This document shows, one piece after another, positions 47,513 through 57,274 of a DNA stretch of 64,000 nucleotides; the stretch's first letter is position 1, and each line of letters begins with the position of its first letter. The notes beneath the pieces were generated by a model. It had not been told where the DNA came from, did not search any database, and worked only from the letters and a program-made list of their open reading frames with translations. The position numbers and the translations under genes are program-made. Origin of the DNA: Liolophura sinensis. Its lineage: Eukaryota > Mollusca > Polyplacophora > Chitonida > Chitonidae. The stretch is from positions 8,131,501 to 8,195,500 of the forward strand of contig NC_088303.1 in NCBI RefSeq assembly GCF_032854445.1, read 5' to 3'.

Positions 47513-48031
47513 CTAATACATAATCTTAGATGTTGTGGGCGTATCAGTCATTAGCAGGAGCTTAGAATGCGGATTGTTCTTGAACTTCTGTCGAACCTCT
47601 GCCTTTTCGCTCTCGTTCTCGATGACGTGGTTCTCCTCCAGGCATTCGTTGAACGAGTGCCGATCTTTGCAGTCCGAGAAAGCCATGAATGACAGCATTT
47701 TTTGTTTCTTCTTCATCGCCTCCAACGCTCTACAATTATCGATGATGTATAGGGTGGGCTCCCCCTCGAACAATCTGTAGAAAGCTCTCGGACAGTCGTT
47801 GAACCGCTCGCCGGGGTCAAAACAATATACCTCAGGGTCAGACAGTATCCATCGCCGCCGGTACGCCTCGTTATGCTTAAGAGTGGGGCACAGGATCAAA
47901 ATGTGATGAAAGAAACCGCGGTAAGGGCCCTTAAGCAGGTCCAGCACGAAGACTGTTTTGCCGCAGTTCGTCTGCCCACAGATAATCGCGCAGTGGGCGT
48001 CATCAATAAAGCGCGCTAACGAATCTCCCAT
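47513..48031 (-). pseudogene. Polinton genome-packaging ATPase (A32/FtsK-HerA type), internal deletion
   Basis: This 172-residue open frame belongs to the ATPases that pump DNA into capsids. Walker A is GQTNCGKT (residues 19-26). Walker B is PTLYIIDN (92-99), with Asn where an acidic residue is common. After residue 119 (FMAFS) the sequence jumps to DCKDRHSFNECL, which in the family lies further downstream. About 30 residues, including the strand with the sensor Gln, appear missing in frame. The frame is otherwise complete, ATG to stop, and overlaps the end of the capsid-type gene by 29 bases. The deletion is inferred from memory of the family, and the product is probably inactive. Confidence 0.8.
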
Positions 48032-49530
48032 TCTGGATGTGCAGCTTTGCGTCCATGATCACATATAGATATACGTTCAACACGCCGGGATCTTCTTTCT
48101 CTTTTGTCATTTGTATCGTAATCCCCTCGCTGGCGTTCAGAACGTGCCTCCCACTGTCATGCAGCTCGTCATCGTCGCTTGGCCGAAGGTCAAGCCAGAA
48201 GGGGTGCTTGTGCGCCAAGAACTCTTCCAAGGAGACGTCTGCCAGGCCTAAGTCTTCAACGACCCTGGCCACCTCAGGGTGCCGCTTCCGTAGGGGTGAG
48301 ATGGCGAAGAACCTCTGGACCTCGCCCCACTGCTGGAAGGCCGCATGCCCTGGCTGTACAGCTGATTGGGTGTTTGCCTCCGGCGGCAGCAACATGCTGA
48401 ACGCGCGCTGTGGGTGGTGGGACACTTTCTTGTGGCTCAACGATCCCGTGGAAGGTGCGCGCTTGTGGCAAAGTGGGCGGCACTTTAGCGTTCACACCCT
48501 CATTGGCGCCTAGCTTTTGGTCCTCTGTGGCCACGACGATTTTGTTGTTGTAGTTCGCCACATGGCCGATCTGTAGAAGCATGTCGCTGGGGGCCATATA
48601 TAGGCCTATGCCATACACAAAGTCTACAGCGTTCCCGGCATACTGTAGCACGTCCTGTAGCGTTTGATAGCAGACGGAAGGTCGATTGGAGAGGAAATAG
48701 CTTCTTCAACGTTCGCGGCAAACTGTTTTTGCGCGTCGAAGGCTGTGTCCGTGCCTAGAATACGCGCCCTTGTTTGCGCTTGGGCGTCTAGAACAGCCCA
48801 CACGTATGTCCGGATGGAATCGTTTAGGCGCTCTACGCCCGGCTGCGTGAATCCTTGGGATGTGTTGACAATGAACGCCGCCCAAGCCTCCTCGGCGTCC
48901 TGCTCAATGTAGTCGACGTGGAGCGCTGTAGGCTTTCTAGAGAACGACATCCTGCTCGGAACGAAGGTCCCATCGGCAATGGGGCTGTAGCCCGTTCTCG
49001 TGATATAGAAATATGCCACTCCGAGGCCGTGATTCACCCCCCTGCGCCTCAAGTCTGTGTGCGCATCTACGCGGAACTCACTACAAATCCTCTCATAGGC
49101 CCTCTCGTCGTAGGGTTTTTGAATGTCGCCCACGCTCTGTCTTGCGGCAGGGGGCCTGGATCTTTTCCAAAATCCGCCTAACTTGGTAATACACATGGAA
49201 CGTGTACAGGGCCCTTATTCGTTGGTCGGGGGCGAGAAGATGGTCCTTTGCAGAGACGCCACAGCCCGTGGTTGCGCACCAGACCGCGAAGTTCACTTGG
49301 TTCTGCCAGAAATGCATTGGATTGGTGTTCGAGGCCCGAACAATGTCATTGCTGGTTATCTTCGACAGCTGGTACTTGGCCAACACATCTGTGAACTGGA
49401 CTGGAAAGGCCTTCTTTTCATCGATGTAGATGTCAAATCGCATGAGCTGCTCTGCGTGGGTTTGAATACTATGAAATGCCCCGGCCTTGTAAGTTGCCTC
49501 TCTATTGAACCTGTAAGCCTCGCTGTTCAT
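48003..49530 (-). pseudogene. Polinton capsid-type structural protein (probable major capsid protein), broken
   Basis: About 509 codons start at MNSEAYRF (49,530). Well-kept blocks include SIQTHAEQLMRFDIY, ITSNDIVRASNTNPMHFW, FAVWCATTGCGVS, GVERLNDSIRTYVW and GLYMAPSDMLLQIG, and the gene ends LYVIMDAKLHI...SALY. Length, place beside the packaging ATPase and remembered similarity to Polinton capsid proteins support the call; a double jelly roll would need structure prediction. There are at least four frame changes: two in short C and A runs near 49,110-49,160, one near 48,645 and one near 48,440-48,510. It is read divergently from the next gene with only 10 bases between start codons. Confidence 0.6.
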
Positions 49531-49540
49531 CGTGGCTAAG

Positions 49541-50206
49541 ATGCTCATCACATTGACTGACATTCTAAATGGGGCACAGCACACGCTGCCTCATGCCCTT
49601 AACAACCTCGACGGCCGCCTTAAAACCGCCCTTCGCGAGATAACATTCTACCCGAACTGGGTGAATATCCCCACCGGAGTGGGCTTCTTGCTTGATGGCA
49701 AACATATCGAAGTGCCGACAGGCTACTACAATGTCTGTACGCTGGACAAGGGTATATTCCGCCCGCATGGGGTTTCTCTGGAAATGAATGAAGCTACGGG
49801 CCGCCAAGTCCTTACCCTCCCTAGAAATGCCATCATAACGCTCCTAGAGCTTGCCCCCATCTTAGGGTTCTCCAACGGGAATATGCCTAGAGAGGGGACT
49901 GTGGAAGGTGATAAGCCATCTAACTTGGTCCCGCAAAAAGAAGCCTTCGTGCATTTAGATGAACTGAGCACCTCAGAAAACGTGAGAATAACCTCAGGTT
50001 TCAGTGGCGGTTCCACACTACTTCAGGCCATCGCCGTGACTGCTGAAGGGATAAACTGTGGGAAGACGGTTTCATTTCCCAACCCACAGTACAAAACCTT
50101 GCGCGCCGACTATATAACGCACTTGACCGTGGCACTTTTAGACAAAGACGGCAAGTATATGAATGTAGGGTAGGCCTACCTCAGTGCTACCCTAGAAATA
50201 CAATGA
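49541..50206 (+). pseudogene. Polinton structural protein (possible minor capsid/penton), late in-frame stop
   Basis: From ATG 49,541 (MLITLTDILNG) the frame runs about 210 codons to TAG at 50,171-50,173. It stays open for ten more codons to a TGA at 50,204-50,206 that overlaps the next ATG (ATGA). The protein is rich in predicted strands (ITFYPNW, GYYNVCTLD, LTVALLDKDG), as expected for a single jelly roll. Loss of the last ten residues could be mild. The neighbouring divergent capsid-type gene suggests a virion role. I recall the family in Polintons but cannot assign it firmly. Confidence 0.55.
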
Positions 50207-51014
50207 GTATGGTGGACGCAGCCGGTCCCAGGTCTGCGTGCCTGTCTTTAATCGACTTGGCTGATGCGTCGGAGTTCGAACTTCAAGGCCAGGAAGGTAA
50301 AATCTACGCCTTCCAGTTTCAAAGTGGCAAGTACAACCGCAAAAACATTACGGGGAGGCAAGCAGAACCTACCACCTTTGCTTCCCTTGAAGATGTCTCA
50401 TCCTCTGTAGAGCAAGAGCGCAGGTCTCCGTCTGAGGTGATTGAAGAACAAAAACTCTCATTAATTCGCTTTGAAGACCGCTTTATTCTTACCAGAGCTG
50501 GCGACCCCGATTGGTTGATAGATGTGAAGGTGACGCCGATATCGGTCCAAGCCACTAGGGCCGATGTGAAAAAAGTTTTCAACTCCGAAAACTATTTCGT
50601 GTCGTACGTACCAGCGGTCAGCTGTTATCTACATCGGGACAGAAGAGGCCGCTTCGTACTAATGTCGGGGCTGGGAGAGCCCGTGCGTCTTACCGCGCAA
50701 ACCGATTTTAAGGCCGCACTACTACTAAACCCTGGATCTATACTTATCTTCGACCTTATACTTGGCGCGGGCAGTCGCCGTTGCACTTTGATTACCGGGG
50801 TGAAAATAAGGTGGCCTGAGATACAAAGGATCTCAGACCGGCCCAGGGCGCCCCAATCATCCGGAGCTCTCTCGAGGATATACGAGTCGTCACAGGGGGC
50901 GTTTTAAATCTCGATGCAATCAATTTAAAGTGCGGCATAGGCCTTCGCCGCTTTCGTGTTAGTAGCCCCGATGACAATTTAGAGCTAACCGACGTTATTG
51001 ATGATTACGGATGA
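50203..51014 (+). pseudogene. Polinton protein of unknown function, one frameshift
   Basis: The frame opens at ATG 50,203 (MSMVDAAG), overlapping the previous stop by four bases (ATGA). It runs 234 codons and stops at 50,907. The tail is out of frame: from about 50,830-50,870 another frame continues (EDIRVVTGGVLNLDAINL) to a TGA at 51,014 that overlaps the next gene's start by 14 bases. One indel therefore probably separates the two parts of a protein of about 270 residues. It is mixed strand/helix with no motif I recognise. Confidence 0.55.
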
Positions 51015-51654
51015 CCACCCCTTGGCCCCGACCGCGCCGACGACTATGGTTGAAAACCCCTTGGCCCCGACCGCGCCGCCGGAGGGCGTGGCGCACGCCC
51101 ATCGCCTGCAGTATATCAGCGAAATACAGAGGCAGCTTGAATCTGAGCGAGATATCCGCCGGGCCCTGTACAAAAAGTACCGGCGTGGTGTCTTGGCCAC
51201 CGAGGCCCTTGATTCAGCCATGCTCACGGTCGGTTTGGGCCTAGGGGTTGCTGGCGCGGGGCTACTCACACCGATAATTGCAACCCCTGCTGTCTTGGCC
51301 ATGAAAGCTGCGGCCCTAGCTTGCGGTGTCTTAAATATCGCCGGAAAATTCGTTAGCCGCCGGCTTCACGCAAAGGCCAAGAAACATAACGATATACGGC
51401 TGTTGGCTGAGGCCAAACTTAACAGCATCCCTGCGCAGGTATCTACGGCATTATCTGATGGTGTTATTTCAGACGTAGAGTTCAAGCAAATCGTTCAGGA
51501 GCTCAAGAACTACTCTGACCTGAAGCAGGAGATACGCGCCAAGTCTCGTAAGGTATTCAACGCCGTAGAGATCGATGAAAGCACGAAAAAACAGCTTATA
51601 GATCGCGGCCGAAAACTAGCTCGGCTAGAGCTGAAAAACGCTCTTTCCGAATGA
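51001..51654 (+). CDS. Polinton conserved membrane-associated protein, intact
   Basis: About 217 residues from ATG 51,001. The N-terminus has a repeated NPLAPTAP-like phrase, then a charged helix (ISEIQRQLESERDIRRALYKKY). One or two hydrophobic segments follow (AMLTVGLGLGVAGAGLL and a second Ala/Val-rich stretch), then helical SDGVISDVEFKQIVQEL, and a basic C-terminus. I recall close relatives in animal Polintons, of unknown function. A role in virion or membrane association is only a guess. It overlaps the previous gene's tail and is the last recognisable gene before the right end. Confidence 0.65.
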   Translation: MITDDHPLAPTAPTTMVENPLAPTAPPEGVAHAHRLQYISEIQRQLESERDIRRALYKKYRRGVLATEALDSAMLTVGLGLGVAGAGLLTPIIATPAVLAMKAAALACGVLNIAGKFVSRRLHAKAKKHNDIRLLAEAKLNSIPAQVSTALSDGVISDVEFKQIVQELKNYSDLKQEIRAKSRKVFNAVEIDESTKKQLIDRGRKLARLELKNALSE

Positions 51655-52801
51655 TGTTCTGGGGAGGTGCCCAGGGGGAACTTGTTTGGAACCAGGGCAG
51701 CCCCATGCTATGTCTCGAGAGCCCCGGGGGCAGGGCATTAGCCAGGATCTGACCATAGGGCGTCCAAAAAGGCACGGGGTTTGGGGGCCGCCGTAAATAA
51801 GCAGGGGGTCTGCCACCGGAAACATTTTATCGCCACTGTGTCATTGAAAATCAAGACCTTTTAATAGCTTTAATTGCCATTATATCACTGGAAATAATGT
51901 ATTACTATTGGACCCCAGAAATTGACTGTTTGGGGGGGGGGGGCACCCAATATATCACACTTTTCCCACCAATGACTGACACTGAGTGCGAATCACTAAA
52001 AAGAGTACATAAATTTTATATTAAACTATGTAAGGTTACAATCTGTTATGCTTTGGACAACCAAGTGTGAAACAGGAGGTAGAAAAACAAATTGAACTGT
52101 AAAATACACAATTCAATACAGATGCAAGGAAAACAATGGCAATTTGGCGGAGCAGTTCTGACAGTTCAAGTGTGAATGCTGTGAATCAGGAGGAATAAAT
52201 AAACTGTGAACAATAAAATACATAAAAATACATATAAAAGGAAAACAATCAAAATACATGGTAATGTCACTCACAGTTACACTACAACGGAACCAAATCA
52301 GAATACAGTATACATAGCTCTTACAACTGAGACTGAGAACAGGCAAAATTATCACCACTGAATCTGTGACTGTCACTCACTAAAAAGAGGTGGCACCAAT
52401 CACCATACGATTTGAGCAGCTAAGTCACAGTAGGTAGAAATAAACTTTGTAAAATACAAAAAAACAAAACAAAACAATTCAAATACATGTCGAGAAATTA
52501 ACTTTCGCACAGTGACACAATAGTGCATGTCAAACATCATTTCTGTCATCTGAATACATATATGAATACACTTTGAAAACTTACATGTTAGAAAAATATT
52601 CACAATCCAGTATACATACATATAATGTTAATACACTTTGAAACAGTGTACTGGTCTGTGGGATGGGACTCGCCGTAAAAAAAATGTTGATTCCAAATTT
52701 TGCCCGTCAAAAATACCCCTTTTGGCTAAAATTGCCCGTCCAGTTGGACGGGTGGACGGGTGTCTGGCTAGCTTGGTGCCCGGGGGTAAAAAAAATCTGC
52801 C

Positions 52802-52893
52802 CAGTGTGGGGCTCGAACTCATGGTCCAAAAAAGCAAAAGGCCTGGTTTATAGCTCAACCTGTTACCAATTAACCACCACTAACGGTGAGCTC
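52802..52893 (-). mobile_element. tRNA-like SINE head, reverse
   Basis: In reverse, TGGTTAATTGGTAACA resembles an A box, and GAGTTCGAGCCCC about 50 bases later is a good B box. Flanking sequence does not form an acceptor stem. A second A-box-like TAGCTCAGTCGG occurs in reverse near 53,186-53,197. It is best read as SINE or tRNA pseudogene sequence. Confidence 0.45.
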
Positions 52894-53065
52894 CGGATTT
52901 TTTGCGCTAGCGACCCACCGTAAGGGGGGTTAATTGGCGCTGACACATCCCACTACCTTTGGCCCATCTACAACACCCCTTGGTAAGGTCTCTCTTCCTC
53001 CGAAACTGTCGAAAGTTGCAGAGATTCCTTAGAAGTGCGTAGAGCCCGGCGCCATATGCAGGTAA

Positions 53066-53149
53066 TGTATTCATATACTACATATACAGGAGACCAAATC
53101 CGGATTTGAGCTAGCAAACATCCCCTTATATATGTAGTATATGAATACA
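53066..53149. repeat. Perfect 21-bp inverted repeat with 42-base loop
   Basis: TGTATTCATATACTACATATA (53,066-53,086) is exactly complementary to 53,129-53,149. It lies inside the gene-free right part of the Polinton and may be a small foldback insertion. Confidence 0.9.
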
Positions 53150-53542
53150 CCCCTTACACACAGCGCCTTTCCCACCTCTGTCAGCCGACTGAGCTATATC
53201 CCACGACCCACGAAACATGGGCTAAATTGGAAGGACTTTTCCGCTTAAACAAAATATCTCCAATCCTCCTAAAAATACTTATCAAACAAGACACGCTGAA
53301 AAAGGGTGTCATTTATTTTTCATAAAAACCCGTAGTTTAAGCCCTATCCTGGGGAGAAAATCAGCTGAATTACCCTGTTGTGCAACACAGCGGGCCTATA
53401 TATAGACTATACGCCTTATCTGTTAACTAGGTCGCCTCATATCAATGTGTGTGTGTGTAGGCTAGACTTGTAAATAAGCGTGTATGCCTTGGCTGGGGAG
53501 GCGCCTAAGGGGGGGGGGGGGTTATGGGGGAAGCGGGGAAAT

Positions 53543-53628
53543 GGGGGTTGGAGCCTCTATTTGTTATGGGGAGGGCCCCAAGGGGGGGGGGGGGGGACGC
53601 CAGAACCCCTATTCCCTATAATACTACT
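53543..53628 (-). repeat. Polinton right terminal inverted repeat
   Basis: In reverse: AGTAGTATTATAGGGAATAG, GGGTTCTGGCG, a C run, CTTGGGGCCCTCCCCATAAC and AAATAGAGGCTCC. It matches the left end. Confidence 0.92.
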
Positions 53629-53633
53629 TGTCT
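53629..53633. repeat. Right copy of the target-site duplication (TGTCT)
   Basis: It is identical to 40,315-40,319 and abuts the right terminal repeat. Confidence 0.75.
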
Positions 53634-53654
53634 CCCTATACAATTAAGGCCTCA

Positions 53655-53893
53655 TTAAATTTGTTTATTTATTTGCTTGGTGTTTTACGCATCACTTAAG
53701 AATATTTCACTTATACGATCGCAATCAGCATTATGGTGGGAGGAAACCAGGGAAACGCACGACCGTCCGCAGCCTGATGGAGGATCTTCTCACGTACGGT
53801 CGAAGAGGACTTGAACTCACAGCGACCACATTGGTGGGAGGCCCCTCGGTCATTGCGCTGTGCTGGCGCGCTACCCCCTCCCCGGCAGGAAAG
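53655..53893 (-). mobile_element. SINE, reverse, just outside the Polinton
   Basis: GGTGTTTTACGCATCACTTAAG, AATATTTCACTTATACGATC, GACTTGAACTCACAGCGACC and GGCGCGCTACC follow the main SINE in reverse, nearly full length. Confidence 0.88.
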
Positions 53894-56800
53894 GAGGCCC
53901 TTGTCTTACTAAAACGGAGATCTGCTCAGTCATCCGAGACATTCATGCACGTCAGAGTACAGATGCATCCCACTGACTGAAAACCACTTCTTCACACTGG
54001 GACTGAATTGTTCCCAACCGTTCATTCAGCTAGTTTACTTGAACTTTCCTAAATCCTTCAGATTATGTATCACTTTTTAAAATTTGGTTATATTGTTTGC
54101 TTTTGTTAATATATGTAGTAGGCCTCTCAAGTAATTTGCTTCCATACATAAGCGAACATAAAGCAGCTTATTCGGGATTTTGTTTTAAATTAAAGTGAAA
54201 GAGTGAATAAATGAAGATCTGCAAAATCTGAAATGTTGGTGCAGATATCCAACAGAACATCCAACCCGAAATATTACATTACATGTGAGCATATATAAGT
54301 GGCGAGATCTTGCAAACGTCAACCAGTTTGACCTCCATATTGTTTAAAATAAAGCAAAATCTAGGATGGGCGGGAAATATAGTAGACATTGTAGACCAAT
54401 TGAGAAAAAAACATGAATATGAAATTAACCTTATTTGACCGCATCAAGAAATTTTTGCGGTTGGGCAGTATGGGAGATTGTTAATTTGAAGATGTTATAG
54501 CGTGCCTCATTTTAACTATACTGCTCAGGATTTTGGAGTGCTTGAGAGCGGAGCAATGCGGCTGATTTTGAACGATGAAACATTGTATCGGTAATCTTGC
54601 ATGGGTAAAAAGAGTTATTCTAACATTCAGTGTCGCTATTAGAGTTGGAAAAAAGTCCTGTGACGTCAGAGCTCCTAATCTCAGATACTATGGTCCATAA
54701 AGTCCACCTAAGAATTCAAATGTTTGAGCAAATGGATGACTAAAATAACAAATGAAAGTATATCTATGTATAGTTTTAAGTGGTCCATTTAGTGATGCCT
54801 ACTTCTGTTTTTAGGGATCTTTTCCTTGAATACCATGGCATTCTACTAGCAGTCGCTTACACGCAATTCGCTAAAACCAGGACATTCTACCGTGAGCCGC
54901 TTACGTGCTTTACCTTTCTGAAAATTAAAATAGGGAGTAGATCTCCATCTCGCATCCACCTTTAATTTCAGACATTAGAATATATCTTGAGCATGGTTTA
55001 ATATGGCTGTTGTTATTTAATACAGTCAGAACCGTTTCATTAAATCTAACTCACGACATCTCTACTGACTTTTCCTCTGAGGTTGAAAACATTATTGGAG
55101 AGTTCTAATTTAGTTAATATATTCCATAAGTTGGGAAAAGATACTGAATAGTTTTCTGTTGAAATAATATTAGCACCGTTAATATAATTTGAAAGTGACC
55201 AACAGAATGTCTGTATACATACAACATAATTGATTGAAAAGATTAGATTAGAACAGAATTCATCATGAATCCCATAAAACAGAATGTTTTGTTAACTTTT
55301 CTGTTAAATAGGACAGAACACGTTTCTAATTTGTAGTCCATTGTGAGAAAGCTTATTATGGCAAGAATGAATATGAGTATTATGGTTTGCAAATAACGGA
55401 CTTCAGAACGTATCTAAAGCTAAAACAGACATGCATTTACACTAAAAATCTCTTTAGTTTACACTAAAAAGGACTCAGTGCATGGACCCAGGCCTCTAAT
55501 GATCTTTCGGAGAATGGCAATAAATGCCATGCTTTTGTAAGTCATGCTTATTTGGAATAATATCATACAAGGAATTATATTGATAATGTATAATTTATAG
55601 TAATAAAAAGGCCGTGATTTGTGGAAGGTGTGATAAACTATCATGTTTTTAAAAGGCCAGCACTCACTTGCACAAAACTATGCCCTGAACTACCACGGCG
55701 ACGTAATGCCTACAGTGGTGGTTGCCATGGTAGTTACGTGCTCTTAACGTTAAGAGGGCTTCGTGCAAGTGGATCCTGGTAAGTCAGGCTTATTCCGGAA
55801 TACTTTTAATGAGATTTAATGCAATGTACATTTTAATTTCTATTGCTTAAATTGTGTTATGTTCTGTCTTGATCGAGAGTACATGTTTGTAATACATGAT
55901 AATTGTTCAAAATCATATTTATTTAATACCATATGTTTATTGTATATTTTATGTATACGTATAATACTTTATGTATCTTCCATTTTGCCTATAAGTTTTA
56001 ACAAGTTTTTGAAAAGGCGTTATAGATTTTTAGCTATTGTATTGACAAATTAGCCTTTATGAAAAAGGCCTTCATTGTAATGATCGAGGTCCCAGGATCT
56101 CCATCTATCGATACGATGTGAGTATCTGGGCAGCCTGAGGAACATTTATAATCGCGTCATCAATTGCCATACTACAGAAGTCCCTAATGGAGAGCTGCCT
56201 TTTGAAATACAGGCAGAAAGCAAATGGCCAAGGATAAAATCAGTTCAGGCCATCAACTAGTAGGATCTAAAAAAATATCCAAAGTCAAAGTCCCAAAGAT
56301 CACTGACAAATTCGTTTCTTTTCAGTTTACTTTCAGATCTAGGAATTGTATACTCATTCACGGTGCAGTATAAAGTAACAAAATGCATGCAACAGATGCT
56401 ATATATTAAACGGGACAACTTTGAAAGATAGTTTTCAAGAATGTACAATAGACATCCCTCCTCTGAAAGGTAGATATCCATTCCCTCTCTAAATTTGTAT
56501 TAGTTTCCCTATTATTATAAGAGGATGACGGTGTTTTGGAGCTCAAGGCGGAAATTTAGGTTGTGTGCTTGAGATACAGTCTGATGTACAAGAATAAAGA
56601 CAGATTGTTCTGTTAATGGGATCTTAATGGGATTTGCTCCATTAGCTTCCTTCAGTCGGTAGGTTTTAATGGAATTGCTATAAATGTACAAACTATTTGC
56701 CCTTCCCTCTGGGGTAATTTAACGTCAAAGATAAACAAAACATTGTAAATATGAGAAATTGTATGTCGTGTATGTGAAATGCCAGTCAGAAAACGTATGG

Positions 56801-57196
56801 TCATAAAAGACACAAATAAATTAGGTTAAGCTTTTATTTTCTACCACTTACATTTTTACCACTCAGTCTAATTGCCCTTGGATATCCGCATTTCAGTGTT
56901 TGATATTATTCACCCATTTTGTTATTAATCTAACACCTTTCGGCTATCTAGAGTTAAAACTGTGCCAGTTTTGCTGCAGGACAGTCACAGGGATCATTTC
57001 GTGACGATAAACAGAAAGGGACATAATGAATAGATGAATGAGTCAACGAAAACAAAACCATTTACAATCCATTAATTACAAGTTGGATAGAAGTAGGTGT
57101 TCTTAACTGACTGAAGGGGCCTGATTCGTCATGGCGATCTTGGGTTGAGAAAAATTTGCATTTGTATATAGTCATAATATTATATAGACGGATGTG
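53894..57196. other. Intergenic stretch between the Polinton and paralogue B
   Basis: AT-rich sequence with no exon recognised. Its only notable content is the palindromic element at 55,665-55,771. Confidence 0.55.
55665..55771. mobile_element. Small palindromic element (possible MITE)
   Basis: CACTTGCAC at the left is complementary to GTGCAAGTG at the right. Inside, ACTACCACGG pairs imperfectly with CCATGGTAGT, and CTCTTAACGTTAAGAG is a perfect 16-bp palindrome. It has no coding content. Confidence 0.6.
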
Positions 57197-57204
57197 TATA
57201 AATA
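57197..57204 (+). promoter_or_regulatory. TATA box of paralogue B
   Basis: TATAAATA lies 78 bases before the start codon. Transcription would start near 57,228, giving a 5' leader of about 45 bases. Confidence 0.65.
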
Positions 57205-57274
57205 GAGACCTCTTCCCTAATCAGAAGTCATATTGATTTTGTCAGCAGAAACGGCAACTGAAGAAGAAGAGAAG

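Larger units (their letters stand above)
51655..53542. other. Gene-free right part of the Polinton with nested repeats
   Basis: No conserved Polinton gene was found in 1.9 kb. About 51,830-52,640 is AT-rich and contains degenerate repeats (GAGGTAGAAAAAC, GGAGGAATAAATAAAC and GTAGGTAGAAATAAAC, each followed by TAAAATAC). The tRNA-like sequence and a hairpin follow. This is probably later insertions that replaced or separated element DNA. The usual protease gene may have been lost here. Confidence 0.6.
40320..53628. mobile_element. Polinton/Maverick element, 13.3 kb, degenerate
   Basis: The ends form inverted repeats beginning AGTAGTAT. Inside lie protein-primed DNA polymerase B, a retroviral-type integrase, an A32/FtsK-like packaging ATPase and capsid-type genes, which is the diagnostic Polinton set. 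The interior is clearly more GC-rich than the host flanks up to about 51.8 kb, then AT-rich to about 52.6 kb. Genes are close or overlapping and arranged + / - / +. At 13.3 kb it is shorter than the usual 15-20 kb, and no adenovirus-type protease was recognised. Multiple disabling changes make it non-autonomous. It lies between two paralogous host genes and appears to interrupt neither. Confidence 0.95.
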
